A DNA stretch of 64,000 nt from Desulfuromonadales bacterium (GCA_013349325.1 DUZX01000004.1:62001-126000); one strand, 5' to 3'. Positions 27,801 to 37,379 are shown, counted from the first letter of the stretch. Notes: generated by a model from the letters alone, not told the origin. A program made the numbers and translations.

Positions 27801-28331
27801 TACCTCTATCAGCAGGCGGAAAGGCGTTGCAGCAGCCTGAAGCGTGAGCCGGTTCCGTTCTTCGTTGTTCTGGCGTCTGGCAGCACGCGCGTTACTGTCC
27901 GGTTTCGCCGGATCTGGCACAGCGTCCCATACGGCGGGCGGGACCTGTTCCATAAAGCGCTTCATATCCAGCAGCATCTGCCGGTTGATTTTGAACTTCG
28001 AAAGTGCTTCCGGAGAAACCGTTCGCTTTAGAAGCGCCCAGACAACAACGACATGCGGACAGTTACGCGCTGGCTGCCATAGTTTGCAGGTGCATTTTGT
28101 CAGCAGGCGGGCACCTTCCAGCAGCAGCGTCGTCTGGCTGCCATCGTTACCGCTGACGATCAGCGCAGTTTTATCAGCATTCCAGACAGCGTTGGCTAGT
28201 GTGTTACCTTTGCACGCCTCCGCTCCGGCCTCGATATGGATTTTGGCAGCAGCGGAAAAAATATCACCGGGGGAACTGTCGAGAAATTTCTGTAATAGCG
28301 GTGGCAGAGAAGGGAGAGATGGTACCGTCAT
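24840..28331 (-). CDS. SNF2-family helicase with N-terminal SWIM zinc finger
   Basis: The 1163-residue protein has a SWIM finger at residues 80-93 (CTCKLWQPARNCPH), a long linker region, then the SNF2 ATPase: Walker A ADDMGLGKTVQ near 730, the DEAQ box (IIYDEAQIVKN) near 829, and the helicase C half with LVFSQFTG, LKAGGRGLNLTKA and DRAHRIGQTEQV. Bacterial RapA-like or Rad54-like proteins remodel nucleoprotein complexes during repair or transcription; the SWIM finger should bind DNA or protein. It is the last gene of a run and starts two bases after the TPR-like gene stops, so the two are probably partners. Confidence 0.9.
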   Translation of the reverse strand: MTVPSLPSLPPLLQKFLDSSPGDIFSAAAKIHIEAGAEACKGNTLANAVWNADKTALIVSGNDGSQTTLLLEGARLLTKCTCKLWQPARNCPHVVVVWALLKRTVSPEALSKFKINRQMLLDMKRFMEQVPPAVWDAVPDPAKPDSNARAARRQNNEERNRLTLQAAATPFRLLIEVKPDNSVTGRITRGTETVHGWTSIGIPTDLARFMASHYYYESSPRYFEAFLAVTGGKYPIIVCDAEAHETTLVYCSGGSRSAAISFDIRGEEILISRLLGDGRVIPLEAVLQGNLIFDPSAGTISPITDCSAWKFWEALTDELVVQRSTPHTISVARSHFNSACIRATAEMFNSGAEQFIFLLNGVPVCVPLPASPTYLLNIPPELERAEHYLHARIALETLGVYASQSFPCSTSVLKLLNPARRSSIITHGLKAMKRLRAVVASVFAMMDEEGSSATDIFMRSLGNSADFSAPEVKNEALQLLNFIAEEWRNTQTLLIATSDGWIRVEEDLRIQARLMRVLFEVLGLEALCTDASGGLAYGPSSLSSRVVVELTSRLQSQGFSLHLQQEPVHAATWEFSLDATNSGIDWFELKPEIRCNGVLLTSEELNGLFADNGLLRRDGSVMLMDDTARDVFSLLSGAWSGGNKKRSGAYVCVPRLQILDWLQLRRNGVTVTLSPEDESILDSLLNFASIPERSLPASLNAQLRHYQVDAWRWLAFMYDHRFGACLADDMGLGKTVQAITLLAGIMSGDIGSAVSGGIPHLVVAPPSLLFNWEAEIARFLPDASACLYSGGDRSIESLAGHDIIVTSYGIIQRDIEQLEMLRFNVIIYDEAQIVKNIQTATSTAVRRLNGAFTLALTGTPVENNLKEYYAIMDLCLPGLLGTREEFSRNFSQDGTAGTARLISRTRPFLLRRTKQLIASELPPKIEMDIHLELTPKQKALYQRTVEQVRGQIQNAYKSHIAAQARIIALTAILRLRQICLAPELVSAGIGETSPKLDFLVEQLEELRAEGHSALVFSQFTGYLDIIEKGLQDQGISCLRLDGSTPVPRRRTLVQTFQNSNEPTVFLISLKAGGRGLNLTKATYVYHMDPWWNPAVENQASDRAHRIGQTEQVTITRLIMRHTIEEKMMTLKAQKSALYTAILEEGVGGGGAGLTREDFDFLLE

Positions 28332-28333
28332 AA

Positions 28334-29248
28334 TTACTTTCTTGTTCTGATTTTTTCAAGATACCGGTCAAACATGAATCCGTGAGTCTTTTTCATTAAT
28401 CGCCGTATGGCAGGCAACTCCTGCTTTTCAGAAGGGGTACCCGGCAATCTTTCAGCTGATACGAGCATATCGAACCAGATGTGCGCAAGAGAGCAATTCT
28501 CGGCAGCAATCAGGTTTTCAAACTCCGCAGCAGTTGTAAATACTGATTCGGAAGCCGACTGAAGAGGAAGTACGAAGACTCCCTGTAGCCATCCCCAGAC
28601 AGGCAGCCAGGCGGTTTCCTCAGCCACACCAATTTCATCCATGGCATCGAAGTGCAGCGAACTGAGAAGCTCCACAATTTTCCGGCTTTTCATGAAATCC
28701 AGATCGACCGTAGTCGGATCTTCATAAAATGCTTTACAGTAGCATCGAAGCCCTTCATTGGTGTTTCCGGCCAGTGTCAAGGCATCACCGCGCCAGGCCA
28801 AAAACTTCCCCCGTTCACGTTCCCTGTTTGTCAGTGCGTTACATAAGGAGTCTGCTGCTTCATGGTAACGACCGGCAGCCATCAGCAGCTGCCCAAGATG
28901 AAAGCGGGGAGCAATAAAGATCTGTTCCGGATCTGGCAGGTTGCGGATTGCATCAATCAGAACATCAAGCACCACCGTGCGAAGCGCCGGGTGGGAAAGT
29001 TTTTGCAGACGGTTCCAGATTATGAGGAGTTGCTCCAGGTCTGCCGCGCTCATTTCAATACCTGCAAGCAGGTCACGCCATTCAGCGACAAGTGTCAACA
29101 GAGCAGCGGCGCTTTTGTCGTCGGCAGAATCTGAAAGAATCTGTTCATAGACAGAAATTGCCTGGCCCAGATCTCCGGCCAGAATGCATTCATTGGCTAT
29201 ATTGATCAGTATGCCGGAGCGGTTGTCTTCAAAAAGATCGAGTTGCAT
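28334..29248 (-). CDS. Hypothetical TPR-like protein coupled to SNF2 helicase
   Basis: I do not recognise a named family. The 304-residue product begins MQLDLFEDNRSGILINIANE and contains helix pairs suggestive of degenerate TPRs (CILAGDLGQAISVYEQILSD, YHEAADSLCNALTNRERERG, NTNEGLRCYCKAFYEDPTTV). No signal peptide or membrane segment is seen. It lies two bases before the SNF2 gene and 20 bases after pfkA, so it is co-transcribed. A role as helicase accessory protein is a context-based guess. Confidence 0.7.
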   Translation of the reverse strand: MQLDLFEDNRSGILINIANECILAGDLGQAISVYEQILSDSADDKSAAALLTLVAEWRDLLAGIEMSAADLEQLLIIWNRLQKLSHPALRTVVLDVLIDAIRNLPDPEQIFIAPRFHLGQLLMAAGRYHEAADSLCNALTNRERERGKFLAWRGDALTLAGNTNEGLRCYCKAFYEDPTTVDLDFMKSRKIVELLSSLHFDAMDEIGVAEETAWLPVWGWLQGVFVLPLQSASESVFTTAAEFENLIAAENCSLAHIWFDMLVSAERLPGTPSEKQELPAIRRLMKKTHGFMFDRYLEKIRTRK

Positions 29249-29268
29249 GAGATATCATTTTCCCTCGT

Positions 29269-30231
29269 TCAGATCCCCAGAATATCTGACATACGAATCA
29301 GATCCTCATTCAGTTTTTTCTGGCCACCGTTGATAACCATCTCCAGCAGCGTCGAGTTGAGCGAGTTTGCCACCAGCCCGACCATGACACCTTTACTGCC
29401 GGTCAGTAACAGTTCAACTGCTTTGCGTCCGAAGCGACTCCCGAGCAGACGGTCGAAAACGCTCGGTGCTCCCCCGCGCTGATAATGTCCCAGAACGGTT
29501 ACGCGGGTCTCAAAACCGACCGCATCTTTGATACTGTCGGCGATATCCTGCGCGCGCCCCGCCCCTTCGGCCATGATGATCAGGGCGTTGGTGCGCCCCT
29601 CCTCGTAGCGATGGTGTAATTGCTGACACATCGTTGATAAATCAAACTCCACTTCCGGCACTATCGCAAATTCGGCGCCGGTTGCAATGGCCGTAGTTGA
29701 GGCCAGATAGCCCGAATTGCGGCCCATTACTTCGACAATAAAGGCACGGTCGTGCGAGTTGGCGGTATCCTTGATGCAATCGACCGCATAGATGATGTTA
29801 TTGAGGGCCGTATCTACGCCAAGAGCCATTTCAGTGTACGCGATGTCATTATCAATACTGGCGGGGATACCGATGACCGGAAAGCCGAGCTTATCCAGCG
29901 CCAGTGCTCCATTGAGAGAGCCGTCGCCGCCAATCACGATCAGGCCGTCAACCTTTTCTTTCAGAAGGTTACCGAGTGCTTTCTGCTGCCCCTCCGGAGT
30001 ACGGAATTCGGCAGAACGCGCCGATTGCAGGAAGGTGCCACCCCGCTGGAGCACACCTGATACGGCTCGCGAATCAAGAACAATATAGTCGTTTTTCAAC
30101 AGGCCGGAAAACCCCCGGCGATAACCGATCATCTCGATATCATTAGCAATGGCGGTACGGGCGGCGGCACGAATGGTAGCGTTCATACCGGAACAGTCGC
30201 CGCCGCTGGTCAAAATGGCAAGTCGTTTCAT
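29269..30231 (-). CDS. pfkA: 6-phosphofructokinase
   Basis: The 320-residue enzyme phosphorylates fructose 6-phosphate in glycolysis. It has the N-terminal TSGGDCSGMNATIRA, the phosphate-donor loop GGDGSLNGAL (Gly after GGD favours ATP over pyrophosphate), the catalytic PASIDNDI, and EVMGRNSGYLA. The first and third motifs depart slightly from the E. coli forms (GGDAPGMN, PGTIDNDI). Length is normal. It sits between an SRPBCC gene and the TPR-like gene, in a run begun by glycogen phosphorylase, which fits a sugar-use operon. Confidence 0.93.
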   Translation of the reverse strand: MKRLAILTSGGDCSGMNATIRAAARTAIANDIEMIGYRRGFSGLLKNDYIVLDSRAVSGVLQRGGTFLQSARSAEFRTPEGQQKALGNLLKEKVDGLIVIGGDGSLNGALALDKLGFPVIGIPASIDNDIAYTEMALGVDTALNNIIYAVDCIKDTANSHDRAFIVEVMGRNSGYLASTTAIATGAEFAIVPEVEFDLSTMCQQLHHRYEEGRTNALIIMAEGAGRAQDIADSIKDAVGFETRVTVLGHYQRGGAPSVFDRLLGSRFGRKAVELLLTGSKGVMVGLVANSLNSTLLEMVINGGQKKLNEDLIRMSDILGI

Positions 30232-30263
30232 TGGTATTCCCCCTGATACGGTAGTAATACTGC

Positions 30264-30725
30264 TTATGGATTCGGAAAGAGAGTTTTCAGTTTTTCGCTG
30301 CGATAATCAAAAATCCGTTTCAGGCGCGGAGCTACTATCAGCCGGTTAATCAGCCCCGCCAGCTGGTCATGAAACAGAAGATAATGTACCAGATCGTGCA
30401 TTTCGACGCCCCCCGCCACCGCGCGAAAACGGTGTTGATGGTGCCAGAATCGGTACGGTCCAAAACGCTGCTCGTCAACAAAGAAATGGGGACGCTCGAC
30501 GTGGGTTATCTCGGTTGTCCAATTAACAGCCACCCGCAAAAGTGGTCTGACGGTATAGGTGATAATCTGCCCGGCGTAGGTGTCGCTTGCCGGCGGCGAG
30601 GTAATACGAAAATCCATACCCGGCGGTGTAATCTGTACCAGATTGCCCGGATTCGAAAAAAAATCCCAGGCTTCCTGAACGCTGATCGGCAGGATTTGTA
30701 CCCGCTCCAGTGTAAATGGTTTCAT
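30264..30725 (-). CDS. SRPBCC (START-like) domain protein
   Basis: The 153-residue protein shows the SRPBCC pattern: an opening strand TLERVQILPISVQEAWDFFS, the NPGNLVQITPP segment, WTTEITHVERPHFFVDEQRF GPY-type beta strands and a C-terminal helix (APRLKRIFDYRSEKL). These proteins bind hydrophobic ligands or act as cyclases; related proteins are often annotated as cell division inhibitor-like. Ligand unknown. It overlaps the rarA stop by four bases, so it is co-translated with rarA. Confidence 0.75.
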   Translation of the reverse strand: MKPFTLERVQILPISVQEAWDFFSNPGNLVQITPPGMDFRITSPPASDTYAGQIITYTVRPLLRVAVNWTTEITHVERPHFFVDEQRFGPYRFWHHQHRFRAVAGGVEMHDLVHYLLFHDQLAGLINRLIVAPRLKRIFDYRSEKLKTLFPNP

Positions 30726-32146
30726 TCGGTACCTTTCATCTTCTCTTTCAGCCAGGCCAGGCGCTCGATAATATTCTTCTCGTAACCATGCCCCTTGGGA
30801 TCGTAATACTTTCGTCCGTTCAGCTGTTCCGGCAGGCAGTCCTGACCGGAAAAACCATCTTCATAATCGTGGGCATACTGATACCCTGTGCCGTATCCCA
30901 TCTCCTTCATCATTTTAGTCGGAGCGTTCCGAATATGCAGCGGAACCGGCAGGGCGCCGCTTGTACGCACTTCGGCCAGCGCGGCATCTATGCCGACATA
31001 GGAAGCGTTCGATTTTGGCGCCGTAGCAAGATAGGTAACGGCCTGCCCCAGAATAATGCGCCCTTCGGGCATCCCGACCAACTGGAATGCCTGCAGTGCA
31101 GCGACCGCCACCTGCAGAGCGCGCGGATCGGCATTGCCGACATCTTCAGAGGAGAGCACCACCATGCGACGCAGAATAAAGAGCGGATCTTCACCCGCCT
31201 CCAGCATCCGGGCCAGCCAGTACAGGGCCGCATCCGGATCGCTGCCGCGCAGCGATTTGATGAAAGCCGAAATGACGTTGTAATGTTCTTCTCCACCCTT
31301 GTCATAGAGAAGCGCCTTCTTTTGCAGCGCCTCCTGAGCGATTTCAAGAGTGATGCAACCCCTGATTTCCCCGGAATCAAGCGCCCCATCGAGAGCAACG
31401 TCAAGCGTCCCGCCCTGAACGGAGTCGAAGGTAGATGAAGCAAGGCCAGCCGCCACCTCCAGCGTGTTCAGGGCGATGCGGGCATCGCCGTCAGCCTGCT
31501 GAGCCAGAAAATCCAATGCGTTGTCGGATGCAGACAAGCCGAGATTTCCGAGACCGCGCCGACGGTCAGACAATGCCTGAATCAGCAGAGTGCGAACAAC
31601 TGCCGGCTCAAGCTGCTGCAGCGTCAGAACGCGACAGCGCGAAAGCAACGGCGCGATCACCTCAAAGGAGGGATTTTCCGTCGTGGCGCCGATAACCGTA
31701 ACAACCCCTTTTTCGATGTAGGGGAGAAAGGCATCCTGCTGAGATTTATTGAATCGGTGAATTTCATCGATAAACAGAATGGTGCGTTGTCCGCGCGCCG
31801 TGTAGCCTTCCGCCTCGCGGAATATTTCACGGATCTCTTTGACGCCTGACAGGATGGCGGAGAAGAAAATGAAGTGCGAACTGGTTTCGGCGGCAATAAT
31901 GTGGGCCAGCGTGGTCTTGCCGCAACCGGGCGGCCCCCAGAGTATTAAAGAGGCCAGCGAGTCGGTTTCGATCATGCGCCGCAGAATGCGACCTTCACCG
32001 ACCAGATGCTGCTGTCCGACAAACTCGGCCACACAGCGCGGCCTCATCCGTTCAGCCAGTGGCGCATGTGCAGGAGCAGATGCTCCCGGCATTTCAGACT
32101 GATCCCATAATCCCGGTGATTCTGATCGTTTGAGACCCATTAACAC
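30722..32146 (-). CDS. rarA: Replication-associated recombination protein A (RarA/MgsA)
   Basis: This 474-residue clamp-loader-like AAA+ ATPase has Walker [12 protein letters not shown] (residues 70-80), Walker [11 protein letters not shown], the sensor region [10 protein letters not shown], and the RarA C-terminal tetramerisation part ([38 protein letters not shown]). It acts at stalled forks. The start is GTG at 32146, or ATG at 32140 within the end of glgP. The N-terminal 25 residues before AERMRP are variable. Confidence 0.94.
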   Translation of the reverse strand: MLMGLKRSESPGLWDQSEMPGASAPAHAPLAERMRPRCVAEFVGQQHLVGEGRILRRMIETDSLASLILWGPPGCGKTTLAHIIAAETSSHFIFFSAILSGVKEIREIFREAEGYTARGQRTILFIDEIHRFNKSQQDAFLPYIEKGVVTVIGATTENPSFEVIAPLLSRCRVLTLQQLEPAVVRTLLIQALSDRRRGLGNLGLSASDNALDFLAQQADGDARIALNTLEVAAGLASSTFDSVQGGTLDVALDGALDSGEIRGCITLEIAQEALQKKALLYDKGGEEHYNVISAFIKSLRGSDPDAALYWLARMLEAGEDPLFILRRMVVLSSEDVGNADPRALQVAVAALQAFQLVGMPEGRIILGQAVTYLATAPKSNASYVGIDAALAEVRTSGALPVPLHIRNAPTKMMKEMGYGTGYQYAHDYEDGFSGQDCLPEQLNGRKYYDPKGHGYEKNIIERLAWLKEKMKGTE

Positions 32147-34632
32147 AAATCTCTTCTGCTGTGACGACTGACCGCCTCCGGCTTGATATCCCAGATTTCG
32201 CTGGCATATTCAGCAATCGTCCGATCGCTGGAAAACTTGCCCATACCGGCTGTATTCAGGATCGAGACGCGCGCCCATTCGAAGGGGTGTTGATAGAGCT
32301 TGTCAACCTGATCCTGACAGGCGATATAGGAAGCATAATCGGCCATCAGCAGATAGGTATCAATCCCCACCAGAGCATCCACAATCGGCCTGAAAACAGT
32401 GTTATCGCCTAAAGAAAACGTTCCGTCATTGATCATGTCAATGGCCTGCTGCAGCTCGCGATTGTGACGATAGTAATCCTGAGGATGATAACCGGCATCT
32501 TTGAGTCCGTTGACCTGCTCGGTCGTCAGTCCAAAAATAAAAATGTTATCGCGCCCAACCTCCTCCATAATCTCGATATTGGCACCATCCAGGGTACCGA
32601 TCGTCAGAGCCCCGTTCAGCGAATACTTCATGTTACCGGTTCCCGAGGCTTCGGTACCGGCTGTGGAAATCTGTTCGGACAGGTCGGCAGCCGGAAAGAT
32701 CATCTCAGCCAGCGAGACGTTATAGTTGCCGAGAAAAACCACCTTAAGCAGAGCACCGATCGCCGGATCATTGTTAACGACATCACCGACCGAATTGATC
32801 AGTTTGATAATCAGTTTGGCCATATAATACGAAGGAGCCGCCTTGCCGCCGAAGATGACCGTACGCGGCACGAGGTTGATGCCGGGATTGGCCTTGATGC
32901 GGTTGTAGCGGGTGATGACGTGCAGCACGTTCAGTAACTGACGCTTATATTCATGGATACGTTTTGTCTGGCAATCGAACATGGAATCGCAGGAGACTTC
33001 AACGCCGTTTTGCTCGCGGATATAGTCAGCCAGCTTGCGTTTGTTGGCGCGTTTGACCTCCATCCAGAGCTGCTGAAATTCACGTTGTTCCGCCAGCGGT
33101 ACCAGCTGTTTCAGTTCATCCAGATTTGAAACCCAGCCTTCTCCAATACGGGATGAAATCAGATCCGCCAGCCAGCGATTGCTGTATTTCAGCCACCGCC
33201 GCTGGGTGATGCCATTGGTTTTGTTATTGAAACGTTCCGGCCAGAGCTCATAAAAATCGTGGAACAGATCATCTTTCAGGATCTGGCTGTGCAGCGCCGA
33301 AACTCCATTGATCGAATGGCTGCCGATAATTGCCAGATAAGCCATGCGCACACTCTTGTCGCCATCTTCAGCTATGATCGACATACGCCGCAAACGGGCT
33401 GTATCACCGGGAAAGCGGGCCGAAACCTGCTGTAGAAAGAGTTCATTAATGCGGTAAATAATCTGCAGATGACGCGGCAGAATCCGTTCCATCATCTGCA
33501 CCGGCCATTTTTCGAGCGCCTCCGGAAGTATGGTGTGATTCGTGTACGCAAACGTCCGGACGGCAAGCTGCCAGGCATCTTCCCAGGCGAGTTGTTTTTG
33601 ATCAAGCAGTATCCGCATCAACTCAGGGATTGCAAGAGTCGGGTGGGTGTCATTCAGCTGGATGGCTACTTTTTCCGGCAACAGAGCCAGGTTGTCATGC
33701 TTTTTGGCAAAGCGGTAAAAAATATCCTGCACCGTGGCGGAGGAGAGAAAATATTCCTGGCGCAGGCGCAGTTCCTTACCTTCGGCCATATGGTCGGCAG
33801 GATAGAGCACTTTGGAAATATTTTCGGTGCGCATTTTGGATTCAACGGCACCGATATAGTTGCCCTGGTTAAACGAACCCAATTCAAAATCACGGGTTGA
33901 TTTGGCGCTCCAGAGGCGCATGGTATTTACCGTCTCGTTGCCGTAGCCCGGCACCGGAAAGTCGTAGGCCAGCGCCATAACGTCGGTCGTATCAACCCAG
34001 GCAAAGCGCCGATGTCCCTGCGGGTCTATCTCTTCAACCACCCTCCCCTGAAACTTTATCGGATGCAGGTGTTCCTGACGGTCAAATTCCCAGGGGTTGC
34101 CGTAGCGCAGCCAGTTATCCGGATACTCCTGCTGACGCCCATCAATAATCTTCTGATAGAACATGCCATATTCATAGCGGATGCCATACCCGTAAGCCGG
34201 CAGGCTCATACTGGCCATCGAATCAAGAAAGCAGGCAGCCAGGCGTCCCAGACCACCATTTCCCAATCCGGCGTCCCACTCCTTTTCCTGAAGTTCTTCA
34301 ACGTCAATGCCCATCTGCTTGAGCGCCGTCTGCCACTCCTCCATAATACCCAGGTTGATCAGACAGTTACCAAGAGTGCGCCCCATCAAAAATTCCATGG
34401 AGATGTAGTAAACCCGTTTGGCATCGTTGATATAGTACGACTGCTGCGTGTCAAGCCAGCGATCAACCAGTACATCGCGAACGGCATAGGCCAGAGCCAG
34501 ATAAAGATCCGCCTTGGTTGCCGAATACTTGTCCTTGACCAGCGTGTATTGCAAGTGCCTTAGAAAAGAGCGCTGCAGATCGGCAGCGGTAGGTTTTGCC
34601 CTGTTGGCGGGAGTAGTATCGACTGACGGCAT
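32140..34632 (-). CDS. glgP: Glycogen (alpha-glucan) phosphorylase
   Basis: The 830-residue enzyme releases glucose 1-phosphate from glycogen. Landmarks: [35 protein letters not shown], and the pyridoxal phosphate lysine in [16 protein letters not shown] (about residue 669). Length is that of the GT35 family. Its own promoter lies just upstream. It is the first gene of the minus-strand run that ends with the SNF2 helicase, linking glycogen breakdown to phosphofructokinase four genes on. Confidence 0.96.
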   Translation of the reverse strand: MPSVDTTPANRAKPTAADLQRSFLRHLQYTLVKDKYSATKADLYLALAYAVRDVLVDRWLDTQQSYYINDAKRVYYISMEFLMGRTLGNCLINLGIMEEWQTALKQMGIDVEELQEKEWDAGLGNGGLGRLAACFLDSMASMSLPAYGYGIRYEYGMFYQKIIDGRQQEYPDNWLRYGNPWEFDRQEHLHPIKFQGRVVEEIDPQGHRRFAWVDTTDVMALAYDFPVPGYGNETVNTMRLWSAKSTRDFELGSFNQGNYIGAVESKMRTENISKVLYPADHMAEGKELRLRQEYFLSSATVQDIFYRFAKKHDNLALLPEKVAIQLNDTHPTLAIPELMRILLDQKQLAWEDAWQLAVRTFAYTNHTILPEALEKWPVQMMERILPRHLQIIYRINELFLQQVSARFPGDTARLRRMSIIAEDGDKSVRMAYLAIIGSHSINGVSALHSQILKDDLFHDFYELWPERFNNKTNGITQRRWLKYSNRWLADLISSRIGEGWVSNLDELKQLVPLAEQREFQQLWMEVKRANKRKLADYIREQNGVEVSCDSMFDCQTKRIHEYKRQLLNVLHVITRYNRIKANPGINLVPRTVIFGGKAAPSYYMAKLIIKLINSVGDVVNNDPAIGALLKVVFLGNYNVSLAEMIFPAADLSEQISTAGTEASGTGNMKYSLNGALTIGTLDGANIEIMEEVGRDNIFIFGLTTEQVNGLKDAGYHPQDYYRHNRELQQAIDMINDGTFSLGDNTVFRPIVDALVGIDTYLLMADYASYIACQDQVDKLYQHPFEWARVSILNTAGMGKFSSDRTIAEYASEIWDIKPEAVSRHSRRDLC

Positions 34633-34670
34633 GGAATTGATCCTTTCACGACAGAGATGAATGCCGGGGA

Positions 34671-34699
34671 ACTATAAAGAACTCCAGGACTGATTGCAA
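34671..34699 (-). promoter_or_regulatory. Sigma-70-type promoter of glgP
   Basis: Minus strand: TTGCAA (34699-34694), 17-base spacer, TATAGT (34676-34671). The leader of about 30 bases carries AAAGGA before the glgP ATG at 34632. It should drive the run glgP-rarA-SRPBCC-pfkA-TPR-SNF2. Confidence 0.6.
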
Positions 34700-34816
34700 G
34701 AAGGTGTTTATTTTTACACGTTTTTTTGGATATTTTTAAAACATGTGATGATTTTGGAGCTATTCGCTCTGCCTGCAGAGTTTCTTTTTGATTTAATCTC
34801 TGCTATGGTGCGCGGC

Positions 34817-35275
34817 ATGAGTGAGAAACTGATCTGCAATAACAAGAAGGCGTACCACGATTATTTTATCGAGGAAAAGCTGGAAGCCGGCATAGTCCTG
34901 CAGGGCACCGAAGTCAAGTCTTTACGGGCCGGCAAGGCAAGTCTGGGCGATTCGTTCATGCTGGTGCGGGATGGCGAGGCGTATCTGCACAACCTGACTA
35001 TTTCCGCGTATGAATTCGGCAATCGCCAGAACCACCAACCTGATCGAAATCGTAAATTACTCCTGCATCGCCGTGAGATTGATCGTTTATACAGCAGAAT
35101 CCGCGAAAAAGGACTTTCGGTCGTTCCACTCAGGCTCTATTTCAAGGATGGTCTCGTCAAGGTAGAGATTGGGCTTGCCAAAGGTAAAAAGCTGTATGAC
35201 AAACGGGAAGATATGAAAACGAAAGACAGTCAGCGTGAAATGTCGCAGGCGCTGAAGTCAAAAAACCGGTACTGA
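34817..35275 (+). CDS. smpB: SsrA-binding protein SmpB
   Basis: The 152-residue protein binds tmRNA and rescues stalled ribosomes. Motifs: NKKAYHDYFIEEKLEAGIVL, QGTEVKSLRAGKASLGDSF, RKLLLHRREI, and the basic tail GKKLYDKREDMKTKDSQREM. The ATG at 34817 gives the normal family length; longer upstream starts would add an unrelated leader. No tmRNA gene was found in this window. Confidence 0.95.
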   Translation: MSEKLICNNKKAYHDYFIEEKLEAGIVLQGTEVKSLRAGKASLGDSFMLVRDGEAYLHNLTISAYEFGNRQNHQPDRNRKLLLHRREIDRLYSRIREKGLSVVPLRLYFKDGLVKVEIGLAKGKKLYDKREDMKTKDSQREMSQALKSKNRY

Positions 35276-35353
35276 TTCAGGCTGATGGTAAAAATTCAAA
35301 CGAAATCCATGTCGCATAATGGATCGTAAATACTCCTGGCACGAGGTAGAAAA

Positions 35354-36229
35354 ATGAATCTACGTAATTGTTTCAACATCAGAAAATTTTTATCCGTATC
35401 AGCAATTGTACTCGTGTTCTCAAGCCTGTCGTTTGCGGCACACGACAAAAAAATCGCAACCGTTACTATCGCGCCCACACCTGATCAGTACACCGTACAA
35501 CCACTGCCACTCACCGCAATTCAATGTGCGCAATGTCATACCTCCCCTTTTCAGGGGCTGAAAGAAAATGGTGGCAATCACCAGTTTGAATGCCAGAAAT
35601 GCCACAACCTCCTGCATGCATATAGCCCGCGCAAGGGTAATTATGATGCGATCATGCCTAAATGTGCATCGTGCCATGATGCGCTGCACGGGGCAAAGAT
35701 CAACGACTGTCTCGCATGTCACTCCAATCCGCACACTCCCCGGAAGATTGCCGCAACGCCGCTGATCGCCACATTTTGCTACAACTGCCACGCCACCATA
35801 CGCACGCAGTTGGACACCGTACCGAGCAAACATACGAAGGTTGCCTGTACAATGTGTCATACATCACACGGTTTCAAACCATCCTGTTTCACCTGTCACA
35901 AGCCACACGTTGAAGGACAGACCGTGGCACAATGTCTTCAGTGCCACCCAGTTCATCAGCCACGGAACATCGTGTTCCCTACAACAACACCTTCCAACAC
36001 CTGTAGTACCTGTCACAGCCCGATTGTGACCAAACTGGCAAAGGGAGCCAGTAAACATGCTGCTTTAACCTGCGTAACCTGCCACAAGGGCAAGCATCGC
36101 TTCATTCCGCAATGCACCGACTGCCATGGCAAACCGCACAATGCGGCATTCCATGCAAAGGTACCGCGTTGCCTTACCTGTCATATCGACGTTCACGATC
36201 TGCCGGTGCTGACGCCAAAATCAAAATAA
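35354..36229 (+). CDS. Dodecaheme c-type cytochrome, exported
   Basis: The 291-residue protein begins with a signal peptide (KFLSVSAIVLVFSSLSFA, cleavage likely before AHDKK) and has twelve CxxCH haem sites spread evenly to the C-terminus: CAQCH, CQKCH, CASCH, CLACH, CYNCH, CTMCH, CFTCH, CLQCH, CSTCH, CVTCH, CTDCH, CLTCH. One haem per roughly 22 residues indicates a periplasmic electron wire. No lipobox or membrane anchor is seen. It has a good ribosome binding site and stands alone, so its partners are elsewhere. Similar many-haem proteins serve metal reduction in Geobacter. Confidence 0.92.
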   Translation: MNLRNCFNIRKFLSVSAIVLVFSSLSFAAHDKKIATVTIAPTPDQYTVQPLPLTAIQCAQCHTSPFQGLKENGGNHQFECQKCHNLLHAYSPRKGNYDAIMPKCASCHDALHGAKINDCLACHSNPHTPRKIAATPLIATFCYNCHATIRTQLDTVPSKHTKVACTMCHTSHGFKPSCFTCHKPHVEGQTVAQCLQCHPVHQPRNIVFPTTTPSNTCSTCHSPIVTKLAKGASKHAALTCVTCHKGKHRFIPQCTDCHGKPHNAAFHAKVPRCLTCHIDVHDLPVLTPKSK

Positions 36230-36346
36230 CGCCTATCAAGATTTTAGTTTTGGAGAGTCTGTCGTGAGTCTGCAGGCTTTGAGATTTGATAGATTCGTGT
36301 CTGTGGGTTTGCACTCATTCAGGTTATGGGGACGTAAAATGCGACT

Positions 36347-37270
36347 CTACAAATAGTTTGTCGCGCAGAATATAACCAGCGAAAGACTGACGGGGCTGAA
36401 CAGAGTCGTGAAATAGACAATTCTGGAAGCATACTCGGATTCATTATTGTACTGGAGTGCCAGGATGGCGGTGTTTACCGCTGTCGGCGTGGCAACGCCG
36501 ATTACCATGGACTGGGCCATAATCCCCTTTACCCCCAGAGCAAGAACGATCAGATAGCCGAGTAGCGGCGACAGCAGAAGCCGGATGCAACAGGGCAGCA
36601 GTACATCGCCAAATCTGAAATCGAGCTTTATTTCGGCCAGTTGGACTCCCAGTGCTATCAAGGCAAACCCGATAAAACCGTCCGATACGTATTTGAGCGG
36701 AACCAGGATCTGCTCAGGCACCTCAATGCGGAACAATCGCACGATCAGCACCACGGCAAGTACGTACAGCGTCGGCATCTCCAGCATGTTGCGGATGGAT
36801 TGCCGACGAGAGGAGTTGGCCGAACTGGCTCGAAAGACCCCAAAGGTGTTGGAAGTGATATTCTGGATCAGCATGATCAACACCTGGATGGTTATAGCAT
36901 TCGGTAGACCTTTGAACACCAGGTCGGCCAGCGGCAGGCCGTAATTACCGCTGTTGAAGTACATGATCGCATTTCCCAGCGCCACGCTTTTACTGCGGGG
37001 ATAAGCGAATATGCGCGTACAGAGAGCGGCAATTACCAGCATGAGCACCTGGATTGCCATGATATATGCCAGTATGAACCAGACCTCTTTCAATGGGACA
37101 CTGGCGTAATAGATTTTGGAGAAAAAGATGGCCGGCACAAAAACATAGATGAACAGCTTGGCAAAGGTCCGGGAATCAAGATTCAGACTTTTGTTGGCAA
37201 TGAACCCGACCGAGATCAGAATCATGATCGGCAGCATGATTTTCAGTATAATATGGACAAAAATGGTCAT
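36347..37270 (-). CDS. AEC family transporter (auxin efflux carrier-like)
   Basis: The 307-residue membrane protein has about ten hydrophobic spans in two halves. The N-terminal LPIMILISVGFIANKSLNLD and the central NSGNYGLPL, with Asn and Gly in a broken helix, are the family marks; the second half carries GVATPTAVNTAILA. Such carriers move malonate, malate or other organic anions in bacteria. Substrate unknown. The gene has about 110 bases before it on the minus strand to the WecG-like gene. Confidence 0.85.
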   Translation of the reverse strand: MTIFVHIILKIMLPIMILISVGFIANKSLNLDSRTFAKLFIYVFVPAIFFSKIYYASVPLKEVWFILAYIMAIQVLMLVIAALCTRIFAYPRSKSVALGNAIMYFNSGNYGLPLADLVFKGLPNAITIQVLIMLIQNITSNTFGVFRASSANSSRRQSIRNMLEMPTLYVLAVVLIVRLFRIEVPEQILVPLKYVSDGFIGFALIALGVQLAEIKLDFRFGDVLLPCCIRLLLSPLLGYLIVLALGVKGIMAQSMVIGVATPTAVNTAILALQYNNESEYASRIVYFTTLFSPVSLSLVIFCATNYL

Positions 37271-37379
37271 CGTAGATCTTTCTGCTTTAACCGGTTGATA
37301 ACTGGTGACGAGGCCAGTAGTGCTTCAAATGATACTCTCCCGATTGAAGACATGTTACCGCCCGCAATGAATTGCACCA

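Noticed and set aside
34633-34816. tmRNA gene next to smpB
   Set aside because: The gap is AT-rich and lacks the tRNA-like acceptor arms and a tag reading frame; it holds only the glgP promoter and the smpB leader.
36230-36346. A small RNA or gene between the cytochrome and AEC genes
   Set aside because: The 117 bases contain no strong hairpin, promoter or open frame that I can support.
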